Shown piece by piece: positions 25,853-33,584 of a DNA stretch of 64,000 bases. The notes beneath the pieces are model-generated. The model was not told the origin of the DNA. It did not search any database and saw only the letters and a program-made list of their open reading frames with translations. The first letter of the stretch is position 1. Each line of letters opens with the position of its first letter. The DNA is from Haloarchaeobius amylolyticus (lineage in GTDB: Archaea; Halobacteriota; Halobacteria; Halobacteriales; Natrialbaceae). Location: contig NZ_JANHDH010000001.1 of assembly GCF_026616195.1 (NCBI RefSeq), forward strand, positions 434,001 through 498,000, written 5' to 3'. Made by a program: the position numbers and the translations under genes.

Positions 25853-26901
25853 AATCGTTACTCGTCACCGCGAACGCAGAGAGCACCGGCAAGACAGCAA
25901 TCACCCTGGCCCTCGCCAGCATCGCCAAGGAGCGCGACGGCAGCGTCGGCTACATGAAACCGAAGGGCACGCGCCTGCAGTCGAACGTCGGCAAGACGCT
26001 CGACGAGGACCCGATGCTCGCGAAGGAGCTGCTGGGCCTCGACGCCGAGATGCACGAACTCGAGCCCGTCGTCTACTCGCCGACGTTCATCCAGCAGGTC
26101 GTCCGCGGCCGGGAGGACGCCGACGAGGTGCGCGAGCGCATCCGCGACGCCTACGACAACCTCGCCGCCGAGTACGACCAGCTGTTCCTCGAGGGCGGCG
26201 GCCTGAGCACGGGGAACATCCTCGACATCGCCGACGGCGACATCGCCGAACTCGTCGACGCCGAGGTCCTGCTCGTCTGCAGCTACGAGCGCATCAACGA
26301 CGTCGACGAGGTGCTGGCGGCGGTCGACGACGTGGGCAAAGACCGGCTCCGGGGCGTCGTCTTCAACCGCGTCGCCGACGGGGTCTACGAGGAACTGGAG
26401 GACGACGTGGTCCCGTTCCTCGAGAAGCAGGGCGTCCCCGTCGTCGGCATCGTCCCGCGCGAGAAGCACCTCGCCGGCGTCACGGTGCAGGAACTCGCCG
26501 ACGAACTCGGCGCGGACGTGCTGACGGACGTGCCGATGGACGGCTTCGTCGAACGCTTCAGCGTCGGCGCGATGGGGGCCGACGCGGCCCTGCGCGGCTT
26601 CCGCCGGACGAAGGACGCCGCCGTCATCACGGGCGGGGACCGCGCCGACATCCAGTCGGCCGCGCTCGAAGCGCCGGGCGTGAAGTGCCTCATCCTCACG
26701 GGTGGGCACCGGCCGTCGGGGGCCGTCCTCGGCAAGGCCGCCGAGAAGGGCGTCCCCATCATGGTCGTGCAGGCGAACACCATCACGACGGTCGAGCGCG
26801 CCGAGGACGTCGTCCGGGTCGGGCGCACCCGCGACGAGGAGACCGTCGACACGATGGTCGAGATGCTCCGGAACCACGCCGACGTCGACGCGCTGCTCTG
26901 A
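25849..26901 (+). CDS. DRTGG/BioD-like phosphotransacetylase N-domain protein
   Basis: A 350-residue protein with a P-loop domain like dethiobiotin synthetase (LLVTANAESTGKTAITLAL, residues 4-22; FLEGGG near 114-119) and a C-terminal DRTGG-type domain (DAAVITGGDRADIQSAALEA, ILTGGHRPSG). This is the N-terminal half of the long phosphotransacetylases; the acetyl transfer domain itself is absent. It is translationally coupled to the acyl-CoA synthetase (ATGA), so it probably regulates or assists acetyl-CoA/acetate turnover (inference). Nucleotide binding is likely from the intact P-loop. Confidence 0.88.
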   Translation: MKSLLVTANAESTGKTAITLALASIAKERDGSVGYMKPKGTRLQSNVGKTLDEDPMLAKELLGLDAEMHELEPVVYSPTFIQQVVRGREDADEVRERIRDAYDNLAAEYDQLFLEGGGLSTGNILDIADGDIAELVDAEVLLVCSYERINDVDEVLAAVDDVGKDRLRGVVFNRVADGVYEELEDDVVPFLEKQGVPVVGIVPREKHLAGVTVQELADELGADVLTDVPMDGFVERFSVGAMGADAALRGFRRTKDAAVITGGDRADIQSAALEAPGVKCLILTGGHRPSGAVLGKAAEKGVPIMVVQANTITTVERAEDVVRVGRTRDEETVDTMVEMLRNHADVDALL

Positions 26902-26980
26902 CGGGGCGACCGCGGGTCCGGTCGCGGCCGCCAGATGTGTAGGCCGGGACCATTCGGGGCCGGACCCACTCGTCTCTCCC

Positions 26981-27109
26981 ATGGAACTCTCGACCTGGGT
27001 AATCGCGGCTGGCGCGGTCATGTTCGTCATCCCGGAACCGATCACCTCCGTCCTCGGTGCGGTCACCGCACTCGCCGGGGGGGTCATGCGCTACGGCTTC
27101 GGTATCTGA
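26981..27109 (+). CDS. Small membrane peptide, 42 aa
   Basis: A 42-residue hydrophobic protein (MELSTWVIAAGAVMFVIPEP...GVMRYGFGI) with one or two short membrane segments split by a Pro-Glu-Pro turn. Clean ATG and stop, and haloarchaea often carry such peptides, but the family is not recognised. It lies 79 bp after the DRTGG gene. Confidence 0.6.
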   Translation: MELSTWVIAAGAVMFVIPEPITSVLGAVTALAGGVMRYGFGI

Positions 27110-27159
27110 ACCGGACCGATGTGACGACCACGCGCAGGCACGCCAACGCGTGCCAAAGG

Positions 27160-27168
27160 ATTTTTTAG
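27160..27168 (+). promoter_or_regulatory. Promoter of the three-gene membrane operon
   Basis: GATTTTTTA in GC-rich surroundings is a clear TATA candidate. Transcription should begin near 27190, giving a leader of about 40 bases before the GTG at 27233. Confidence 0.45.
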
Positions 27169-27232
27169 CGGTCATCACGGATGGGTAGAAAGTGATACAG
27201 CCGACCGGACCGGGCGGCCGAGGTGGCCGCCG

Positions 27233-27550
27233 GTGATATCCGAGGAGACCTACTGGCTCCTCGTGCAGGCCGTGACGGTGCTCAACATCGTCGTCCTGAG
27301 CGTCGGCTTCGCCCTGTCGCTCATCGCGGTCCGCGGGTTCAGCGGCGCACCCATCAACCGGATGCTGAAGCCGATGCCCGTCGTCTTCGGCGCGTTCATC
27401 CTCACGAACGCGCCGGTCGCCGCGTTCTACCTGTTCGAGTTGCCCTACTACCGGGCCGTCTTCAGCGTCGTGTTCACCGTCGCCGTGCTCGCGGCGGTGG
27501 TCGCGGCCCTGCAGGCCGTCTACCTGCTGACCGAACGGAGGGACCTCTGA
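27233..27550 (+). CDS. Three-helix membrane protein, first gene of an operon
   Basis: A GTG-initiated 105-residue membrane protein with three predicted helices (about 7-28, 43-65 and 72-97) separated by short polar loops (RGFSGAPINRMLKPM). No motif recognised; it resembles small haloarchaeal membrane families seen beside sensory or regulatory genes. Its stop shares one base with the next ATG (TGATG), so the three genes 27233-28516 form a tightly coupled operon. Confidence 0.72.
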   Translation: MISEETYWLLVQAVTVLNIVVLSVGFALSLIAVRGFSGAPINRMLKPMPVVFGAFILTNAPVAAFYLFELPYYRAVFSVVFTVAVLAAVVAALQAVYLLTERRDL

Positions 27551-27987
27551 TGGCGCTTGACCTGGTGCTCGACACCCTGTTCCGGGACCTGCTCCGGGTG
27601 TTGCTGGAGAACCCGTTCCAGGTCGTCACCGCCCTCAACATCGGCCTCTTCCTGGCGGCCTCCCTGCTGTTGCTCTACCCCGCCGTCGCCTACGCCCAGA
27701 ACGTCGCCTACACCGAGGGCATCGTGGGCCTCTCGGTCGGCCTGTTCCTCGTCACCGTCTCGAACGTTCTCGGCCTGCTCATCGAGTACGACGTCATCCT
27801 CCCGGAGCTCTACAGTTCCTTCCTCGTCACGAGCGTCCTGAACCTCGGGGCCTCGACCTGTGCGACCATCGGCATCTACTACTTCGCGCGGCAGTTCATC
27901 GACACCGACCGGTCCTCCTTCGAGACAGAGACGCCGCCAGCGACCACCACCGACACCGGAGGGTTCGAAGATGCCGAGGACGACTGA
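27550..27987 (+). CDS. Membrane protein with polar C-terminal tail
   Basis: A 145-residue protein with three or four predicted helices (about 21-42, 51-68 and 83-114 with a polar break) and a soluble acidic tail rich in Thr and Glu. The first 20 residues are amphipathic (LDLVLDTLFRDLLRVLLEN). It starts inside the previous stop codon and overlaps the next gene by 17 bp. Function unknown; probably works with the other two products. Confidence 0.74.
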   Translation: MALDLVLDTLFRDLLRVLLENPFQVVTALNIGLFLAASLLLLYPAVAYAQNVAYTEGIVGLSVGLFLVTVSNVLGLLIEYDVILPELYSSFLVTSVLNLGASTCATIGIYYFARQFIDTDRSSFETETPPATTTDTGGFEDAEDD

Positions 27988-28516
27988 GCCCGACCCGCTG
28001 GCGGTCGACGCCGGCACCCAGGCGCTCGTGCTCATCTCGTCGCTGCGGTCGCCACTCACGCTGCTGCCCGGGTCGGCGTTCGAGAACCTGCTGGTCGTCT
28101 CGACGACGCGCTCGCCGGCGAAGGTCGAACAGCTCGTCCGCGAGCGCGGCGGCGACCCGAACAGGGTCGGCGTCGTCCCGGTCTCCGGGTCGCCGGTCGA
28201 CTACGACGGCCCGATGTGGACCGCCTCGGTCGTCCACCCGAACGACCTGAGCGGCATCGACCAGCGGTTCGCACGGGGGATGAACTACGTCAAACCAGGC
28301 GAGGGCTGGGTGGTCTTCGACAACGTGAACGTCCTGTTGATGTACGCGGAACTCTCGGGCGTCTACCAGCTGGTCGAGTCGGCCGCGGCTCGGACCCGCG
28401 ACCGGCGGGCCAGCGGCGCGTTCGCACTGGTCCGCGATGCCGTCGGGGACTCGACCTACGAGCGGTTCAGGGAGATATTCGACACCGAACTCGACGAGCG
28501 CGGACGGGAGTCATGA
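27971..28516 (+). CDS. KaiC/RecA-like degenerate protein
   Basis: A 181-residue soluble protein. The strand-loop-strand pattern (ALVLISSLRSPLTLLP, NLLVVSTTRSPAKVEQLV, GWVVFDNVNVLLMYAELSGV) resembles the core of RecA/KaiC-type domains as found in haloarchaeal sensory regulators, but no Walker A motif is present, so ATP hydrolysis is unlikely. It overlaps the upstream membrane gene, suggesting a membrane-tethered regulatory unit (inference). It converges with, and overlaps by 6 bp, the CNNM/CBS gene. Confidence 0.65.
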   Translation: MPRTTEPDPLAVDAGTQALVLISSLRSPLTLLPGSAFENLLVVSTTRSPAKVEQLVRERGGDPNRVGVVPVSGSPVDYDGPMWTASVVHPNDLSGIDQRFARGMNYVKPGEGWVVFDNVNVLLMYAELSGVYQLVESAAARTRDRRASGAFALVRDAVGDSTYERFREIFDTELDERGRES

Positions 28517-29587
28517 CGCGTCGAGCGGGTCGGTCTGCTCGCCGGTGATGGTCTCCCAGGCGTCGGTGGGTGTGAGCATCCCGACGACCTCACCGTCGCG
28601 TTCGACCAGTGCGAGCTCCTCGCCGGCCTCCTGGAACTGGTCGATGGCGTCGGAGACGGGGGTCCCGGCGTCGATGGTCATGGGCTCGCCCGTGCAGTCG
28701 GCGAGGTCGGTCTTGCCCGCCCGGAGGCCCTCGATGTTGCGCAGGACGGCGGGGGTGTAGACGGCCCCGCGGTAGTCGTCGAAGCCGTCGCCGACCAGCG
28801 GGAACCGGGTGTGTGGGTGCTCCTGCATGCGTTCGAGGGTGGTCTCAAGGTCGTCCGTCGCGTGCAGGACGACGGCCTCGTCGATGGGGACCATGATCTC
28901 GCTGACTGGCGTCTCGCCGATCTCGAACGCCGCGATGACCTCCTGCCGGCGCTCCTGCGGGAGGTTGGACCGGCTCAGCACGTCGCCCATCTTCGTCCGG
29001 AGCTCCGCACGGGAGGTGAGCTGGTCTTCCTCCCCCTCGAGTTCCTCCTCGGCCCACGAGCGCGTCATCTCGACGCCGAACAGGGCCAGGATGGCCTTCG
29101 CGATGCGGTCGGCGAGCCGGATGAACGGCGACATGAGCTTCGTCCACAGCGAGAGCGGTCGCGAGCCGTACTTCGCGGCGGTCTTGGTGCGCTCGACCCC
29201 GAAGTACGTCGGCGCCTGCTCGCCGATGACGACGTGCGAGAAGTTCATCAGCGCGAAGGCGGTGAGGGCGGCGACGGCCGCGTGCGAGCCCGGCTCTGCG
29301 AGCCCTACCGCGACGAACAGCGGGTTGATGGCTGCCGAGAGCGCGGGCTCGGCGACGACGCCCAGCCCGATGGAACAGACCGTGATACCGACCTGGCAGC
29401 CCGAGAGGTATATCTCGAGCTCCTCGGTCATCTCCCAGGCACGTTCGAGCCCCGGGTGGCCGGTGAACTCCGACTCGGAGAACTGTCTCACCCGCGTCAT
29501 CGCGAACTCGGTCCCGACGAAGAAGCCGTTCGCCAGCAGGAGGACGAACCCGCCGAGGAGTCTGACGGCTGTAAGCAACTCGCTCAT
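28511..29587 (-). CDS. CNNM-domain/CBS-pair membrane protein (HlyC/CorC family)
   Basis: A 358-residue protein: a CNNM transmembrane domain (residues 1-170) with VLLANGFFVGTEFAMTRVR and a conserved hydrophobic core (LSGCQVGITVCSIGLGVVAEP), then two CBS domains (about 210-350; PVSEIMVPIDEAVVL and GEPMTIDAGTPVSDAI). CNNM proteins act in Mg2+/cation movement and are controlled by nucleotide binding to the CBS pair. The C-terminal CorC_HlyC domain of longer members is missing. Start ATG at 29587. Confidence 0.92.
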   Translation of the reverse strand: MSELLTAVRLLGGFVLLLANGFFVGTEFAMTRVRQFSESEFTGHPGLERAWEMTEELEIYLSGCQVGITVCSIGLGVVAEPALSAAINPLFVAVGLAEPGSHAAVAALTAFALMNFSHVVIGEQAPTYFGVERTKTAAKYGSRPLSLWTKLMSPFIRLADRIAKAILALFGVEMTRSWAEEELEGEEDQLTSRAELRTKMGDVLSRSNLPQERRQEVIAAFEIGETPVSEIMVPIDEAVVLHATDDLETTLERMQEHPHTRFPLVGDGFDDYRGAVYTPAVLRNIEGLRAGKTDLADCTGEPMTIDAGTPVSDAIDQFQEAGEELALVERDGEVVGMLTPTDAWETITGEQTDPLDAS

Positions 29588-29946
29588 CGGTGCACGTTCC
29601 GAGGCCGGACGCCTTAGTTGTGGGGTCTATCGTGGCGGTGGCGGCCTGTCGGCGCCGACACCGCGGACGCGTGGCTCGGTAGGAGAGTCGGTCGGTGACA
29701 GAAACAAGGGGGGAAGTCCCCCTCGGTCAACGACCGGCTCGGGCAGGGCCGGTCGTCGAGGGCCGGATTGTCAGAGGCACCCCGGCATCCATACCAAACG
29801 GGGTGAGAGATTTATCTTCATCCACTCGGGATGTCACCGGGTGTTGAATCATTGTATAAAAGATTTTTGTGTATTTATGTACTGCGGGCGCGAGCGGCCG
29901 GCCCGCGAGCCGAACACTCAACTACGAGGCCGTGGGAGCGGGTGAT
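29588..29946. other. Intergenic region with hairpins and an AT-rich promoter
   Basis: Holds no convincing gene. A pair of adjacent hairpins occupies 29708-29756 (separate entry). At 29850-29880 an AT-rich tract with TATAAAAG (29854-29861) and a second box TATTTATG forms the best promoter for the aminotransferase at 29947, leaving a leader of about 60 bases. Confidence 0.5.
29708..29756. repeat. Two adjacent hairpins
   Basis: First stem GGGGG-AAGT-CCCCC (about 29709-29722). Second, a perfect 9-bp stem ACGACCGGC (29730-29738) with GCCGGTCGT (29748-29756) and a 9-base loop. They lie upstream of both the CNNM gene (other strand) and the aminotransferase gene. They could be part of a small RNA or a leader structure; nothing else identifies them. 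Confidence 0.4.
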
Positions 29947-31056
29947 ATGTTCCCGACCATCGAGTACCTGGAGTGGATCGCGGGCAAGCCCGAGGCCGCA
30001 ACCCACGACCTCGGGTCGAGCGACCTCCGCGGCACCTTCCAGCACCAGCGCGGGCCGATCCCGGGCCGGCTGGCCGGACTGGACGACCCGCCGCCGGAAC
30101 GGGACCTCGACCGCCAGCTGGCCGACTGCTACGGGGTCGACGAGTCGAACGTGCTGGTCACCGCCGGGGCGACCATGGCCAACTTCGTCGCCATCGCGAC
30201 CGCCATCCAGCAGGCAGGCGACACCGGTGACGCGTCCGGTCCGCAGGTGCTCGTCGAGAAGCCGGGGTACGAACCGCTCCGGGCGAGCGCGCGGGCGCTC
30301 GGCGGCCGGGTCGACCGGTTCCTCCGCCCGCCCGAGGACGGCTATCCGCTCGTCCCCGGCCGCGTCGAGGCCGCCCTGATGGACGACGCGGGGCTCGTCG
30401 TCACGACCAACCGGCACAACCCCTCCGGCGAGTTCACCGCGGTCGAGACGGTCGCCGAGACCGCCCGCGCCGCCGACGACTACGGTGCCCGGGTACTCGT
30501 CGACGAGGTGTACGCCCCCTACGTCACCGACCTGACGACCGACGGGCCCTTCGGAGCCCCGACGGCCGCCGGCGTCGAGAACACGGTCGTCACCGGCTCG
30601 CTGACCAAGTTCATGGGACTTGGTGGCCTGCGCGTCGGCTGGCTCCTCGCCGACGCCGACTTCGTCGAGGCGGCCCGGTCGGTCGCGTGGCACCTGCCGG
30701 CGCTCGCCGAACCGAGCGTCGCCCTCGCGGCGCGGGCGCTCGAGCACCGCGAGGAACTCGTCCCGGCCCAGCGCGACCTGCTCGCGGCGAACCACGAACT
30801 GCTCGCCGGCTTCGTCGCCGAACGCGACGACCTCGCGGGCGAGATTCCCCCCGGCTCGTCGTTCGGGTTCGTCGAACACGCGTCGGTCGGCGGCGACGAC
30901 CTCGCGGCCCGGGCGTGGGAGGAGTACGACCTGCTGGTCGTCCCCGGCCGGTTCTTCGACCGGCCCGAGGCGGTCCGGCTCAGCCTCGGCCGGTCGGCCG
31001 GCCACTGCGAGGAGGCCCTGGCCGTGTTCGGCGACCTGCTCGACACCCTGTCGTGA
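29947..31056 (+). CDS. PLP-dependent aminotransferase, class I/II
   Basis: A 369-residue fold-type I PLP enzyme. Residues seen: cofactor-binding NVLVTAGATMANF, NRHNPSGEF (substrate and phosphate contact region), LVDEVYAPYV (Asp pairing the pyridine nitrogen), PLP lysine in TGSLTKFMGLGGLRVGW and an Arg near the C terminus in AVRLSLGRSAG for the carboxylate. Acceptor and donor are not deducible. ATG at 29947 begins the family's usual MFPTIEYLEW. Confidence 0.9.
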   Translation: MFPTIEYLEWIAGKPEAATHDLGSSDLRGTFQHQRGPIPGRLAGLDDPPPERDLDRQLADCYGVDESNVLVTAGATMANFVAIATAIQQAGDTGDASGPQVLVEKPGYEPLRASARALGGRVDRFLRPPEDGYPLVPGRVEAALMDDAGLVVTTNRHNPSGEFTAVETVAETARAADDYGARVLVDEVYAPYVTDLTTDGPFGAPTAAGVENTVVTGSLTKFMGLGGLRVGWLLADADFVEAARSVAWHLPALAEPSVALAARALEHREELVPAQRDLLAANHELLAGFVAERDDLAGEIPPGSSFGFVEHASVGGDDLAARAWEEYDLLVVPGRFFDRPEAVRLSLGRSAGHCEEALAVFGDLLDTLS

Positions 31057-31100
31057 CCGTCTGACCAAGAATTAAGACCCGTCTCGCCCTCAGGGTGCGT

Positions 31101-31394
31101 ATGGACGGGACACCGCAAGAGATAACGAGCCTCGTCGGTCGCGAGGTCTATTCGAACAACGGCGTCTTCGTTGGGGAGATCGAGGACGTCCGCCTGAACA
31201 TCGACAACAGAACCGTCACCGGACTCGCGCTGAACGAACTCAATCCCGAACTGTTCAACGGCCGCCTCGAGAGCGGCGAGCGCGGCGTCCTCATCCCGTA
31301 CCGCTGGGTGCGCGCGGTCGGGGACGTGGTGCTGGTCAACGACGTCATCGAACGCCTGAAGAAGCCGGACCAGGACGAAGAGGTCGCGGCCTGA
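31101..31394 (+). CDS. PRC-barrel domain protein
   Basis: A 97-residue single PRC-barrel: ITSLVGREVYSNNGVFVGEI (residues 8-27), VTGLALNELNPELFNG, and a strand-rich end VLIPYRWVRAVGDVVLV. Such proteins occur in RNA processing and ribosome maturation in archaea. AATTAAG, 28 bases upstream, supports the ATG at 31101. It converges on the TrkA-N/DHH gene with a gap of 8 bp. Confidence 0.88.
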   Translation: MDGTPQEITSLVGREVYSNNGVFVGEIEDVRLNIDNRTVTGLALNELNPELFNGRLESGERGVLIPYRWVRAVGDVVLVNDVIERLKKPDQDEEVAA

Positions 31395-31402
31395 CTCCGC
31401 GT

Positions 31403-32854
31403 CTAGCTACCGTTTCCTGACTCGCCGCTCTCGACGCCCATCGCCTGGAACAGTTTCCGCTTCACCGCCTCCTCGGTGAGTTGCAAGAGCGTATCGCGGT
31501 TCTCGTCGTTGGTCTCGATGCCCGTGAAGATGCCCAGCGAGATCTCCGCGCTGGCCTGGGTGGAGTGGCCCGCGGCCTCGCCGATGTCGCCGTAGGCGTC
31601 GGCGAGCACCTTGCCGATGTTCATCCGGATGTCCTTCGAGCGTGCCGCGAGGAAGATGGTGTCGTCGGCGATGCCGAACACCGCGGTCGTGGTGATGCCC
31701 TCGAGGTTGAGGAGGTGCTGGGCCGCCTGCGCGAGCGCCTCGCGGTCGCGGATGAAGCCCGCGTTCGAGACGAGGTGACTGCCCTGGACCTCGCGGTTCT
31801 GGATGGCCTCGGCGAGCACGTCCAGCGTCTCCGGGCTCATCGACGGCGACTCGACCTGCTCCAGCAGGTCGTGGTTGGCGAAGGGGTAGAGGTACGCCGC
31901 GGCGGTCAGGTCCGCCGGGGTGGTATCGCGCTTGAAGTCCAGCGTCTCCTCGCGGATTCCGTAGAGGAGGGCGGTCGCGACCGCCTCGTCGACCTTCATG
32001 TCGAACTCCTGGATGTACTTCGTCATGATGGTCGACGTCGAGGACATGTTCGGGCGCACGTCGAGGAACGCCGCGTCGAGGTCCTCCTCGGGCTCGTAGT
32101 GGTCGATGATGACGTCGACCGAGATGTCGAGCGAGTCGCCGCTCTTGGCGTGGTCGACGAGCGCCATCGTGTCGTACACCTCCTTCTCCTCGATGTCGGC
32201 CCAGTTCAGCAACTCGATGCCGAGCAGGTTGACGAACGCGCGGTTCTCCTGGTGGCCGATGTCGCCGAGGTAGCAGATGTCGGCCTCGACGCCGAGGTGT
32301 TCGGCGATGGCCTGCAGCGCCGCCGCGGAGGCGATGGAGTCGGGGTCCGGGCTGTCGTGGGTGAGGATGGCGACGCGCTCTTTGGTGTCGGTGAGGACCT
32401 CCGCGAGCTGGTTCGCCTTGTACTCGAGTTCGCCGGATTCGAGCGAGCGCATGGCCGCGTCGGCGATGACCGACGACGGGTTGATGACCACGTCCGCGCC
32501 CATCTCGGTGAGTTCGTCCCCGGAGACGGGGTCAGAGGCCCGCACGACGACGAACTGCTCGCCGCCCTGCTCGCGGATGTTCTGGACCGCGGCCTTGTTC
32601 GACTCGATGTCCGAGGCCATGATGAGGACCACGTCGCAGTTGGCGACCTCCTCGGCGACGGCCTCGTCGCGGATGTCGGCGGTCTGGGCATTGAGGTCCT
32701 GGTCGCGCAGCGCCTCGACGCGGCCCTCGTCGCGGTCGACGATGAGGACGTCCTTGCCCTGCTCGACCAGTTCTTCGGCGACGGCGTGGCCGACGCTCCC
32801 ACACCCGAGGATGGCGTACTTCGACATCGAGGAGATGCTGACCCCGGCACTCAT
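31403..32854 (-). CDS. TrkA-N/RCK domain fused to a DHH-DHHA1 phosphoesterase
   Basis: A 483-residue two-part protein. Residues about 10-140 form a Rossmann TrkA-N domain (KYAILGCGSVGHAVAEEL, then VVRASDPVSGDELTEMGADV) that usually binds NAD(H) or nucleotides. The remainder is DHH phosphoesterase: THDSPDPDSIASA, ALVDHAKSG, DVIIDHYEPEED where the family DHH reads DHY, and DHHA1 region GEAAGHSTQASAEI in place of GGGH-x-x-AAGA. This fusion is known in archaea and is thought to act on cyclic dinucleotides or oligonucleotides; activity here is uncertain because of the altered motifs. A start at 32827 (MSKYAILG) is also possible. Confidence 0.88.
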   Translation of the reverse strand: MSAGVSISSMSKYAILGCGSVGHAVAEELVEQGKDVLIVDRDEGRVEALRDQDLNAQTADIRDEAVAEEVANCDVVLIMASDIESNKAAVQNIREQGGEQFVVVRASDPVSGDELTEMGADVVINPSSVIADAAMRSLESGELEYKANQLAEVLTDTKERVAILTHDSPDPDSIASAAALQAIAEHLGVEADICYLGDIGHQENRAFVNLLGIELLNWADIEEKEVYDTMALVDHAKSGDSLDISVDVIIDHYEPEEDLDAAFLDVRPNMSSTSTIMTKYIQEFDMKVDEAVATALLYGIREETLDFKRDTTPADLTAAAYLYPFANHDLLEQVESPSMSPETLDVLAEAIQNREVQGSHLVSNAGFIRDREALAQAAQHLLNLEGITTTAVFGIADDTIFLAARSKDIRMNIGKVLADAYGDIGEAAGHSTQASAEISLGIFTGIETNDENRDTLLQLTEEAVKRKLFQAMGVESGESGNGS

Positions 32855-33050
32855 GTTGTCAGACACCTTTCGCCCGGGGCACTTAACGGTCCCGAAGGCG
32901 CCGGGTCGCCCGGAGACGGGGGCGAGACGGCTCGTCGCGCCGGTTCGTGGGTCGCGGCCCACCCGGGCCACCTCGCCGGGACCGACGGCCCGCCGTCCCG
33001 GCGCTGGCACGTGATTGGAACACTCACCCGCGGCTGGTTCGAATGATAAC

Positions 33051-33058
33051 CCTTTTTA
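33051..33058 (+). promoter_or_regulatory. TATA element of tRNA-Lys
   Basis: CCTTTTTA is centred about 33 bases before the tRNA 5' end, the expected box A position for an archaeal tRNA gene. Confidence 0.55.
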
Positions 33059-33087
33059 ACTACCACCAGTAACGATGAGATGCAGTT

Positions 33088-33161
33088 GGGCCGGTAGCTC
33101 AGTTAGGCAGAGCGTCTGACTCTTAATCAGACGGTCGCGTGTTCAAATCGCGCCCGGCCCG
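33088..33161 (+). tRNA. tRNA-Lys (anticodon CTT)
   Basis: Full cloverleaf: acceptor GGGCCGG/CCGGCCC, D-arm GCTC...GAGC, anticodon stem TCTGA/TCAGA enclosing CTCTTAA (anticodon CTT, reads AAG), T-arm GCGTG/CGCGC with TTCAAAT loop, discriminator G. No intron and no encoded CCA. The last 14 bases belong to the integration site of the element to its right, and the gene remains intact. Confidence 0.95.
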
Positions 33162-33172
33162 CTTCTTCGACG
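33148..33172 (+). repeat. Left attachment repeat of the integrated element
   Basis: A 25-base sequence, from the last T-loop base of tRNA-Lys to 11 bases beyond its 3' end (key part GCCCGGCCCGCTTCTTCGAC), recurs perfectly at 39213-39237. This is the classical outcome of site-specific integration into a tRNA 3' end by a tyrosine recombinase. Confidence 0.9.
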
Positions 33173-33584
33173 CGCGAAAAACATTCGCGTGTCTCAGCAG
33201 TTCTCCCGGGCAGTTACAAGTAATTGCACTCGATCCGGGAGTTAGTTGCACGGGTTTCCGACGGCGAGTCCGCACCCTGGAGTGGTCCGGGTCCACTACG
33301 TCTTGCGGTTCTACTCGTTCAAACGCACCCCACAGAGATAACGTTGCCGCAGGCTCGCCCGCGCGGGGCACCTGTTTCACCGGAGAACGCCCCCGATTCC
33401 AGCCTCCGACCCGCGACTGCCGCGACACTGACCCGAAAAGCATCGACCACCGAATGGGTCCGTAATCTGGCACCCCCAAGAGGTTAGTAAGTCGTCAGTG
33501 GCGATGTACCCGATCGGAGGGTTAGTCGCTCACAGAATTTTGGAAAATTGGAGCCTCGCGTATGGGCGTGTCTCTTAGCGTTAG
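33173..33584. other. Left end of the element, no gene
   Basis: About 410 bases without a convincing gene. Two related short motifs, GTAATTGCACTCG (about 33218-33230) and TTAGTTGCACGGG (about 33242-33254), lie near the left repeat and could be recombinase arm sites; this is only a suggestion. The rest shows nothing I can name. Confidence 0.4.

Noticed and set aside
33123-33479. Minus-strand 118-codon frame ending RDLNTRPSD over the tRNA-Lys gene
   Set aside because: The tail is the antisense of the tRNA 3' end, a well-known false protein; the rest has the composition of off-frame DNA.
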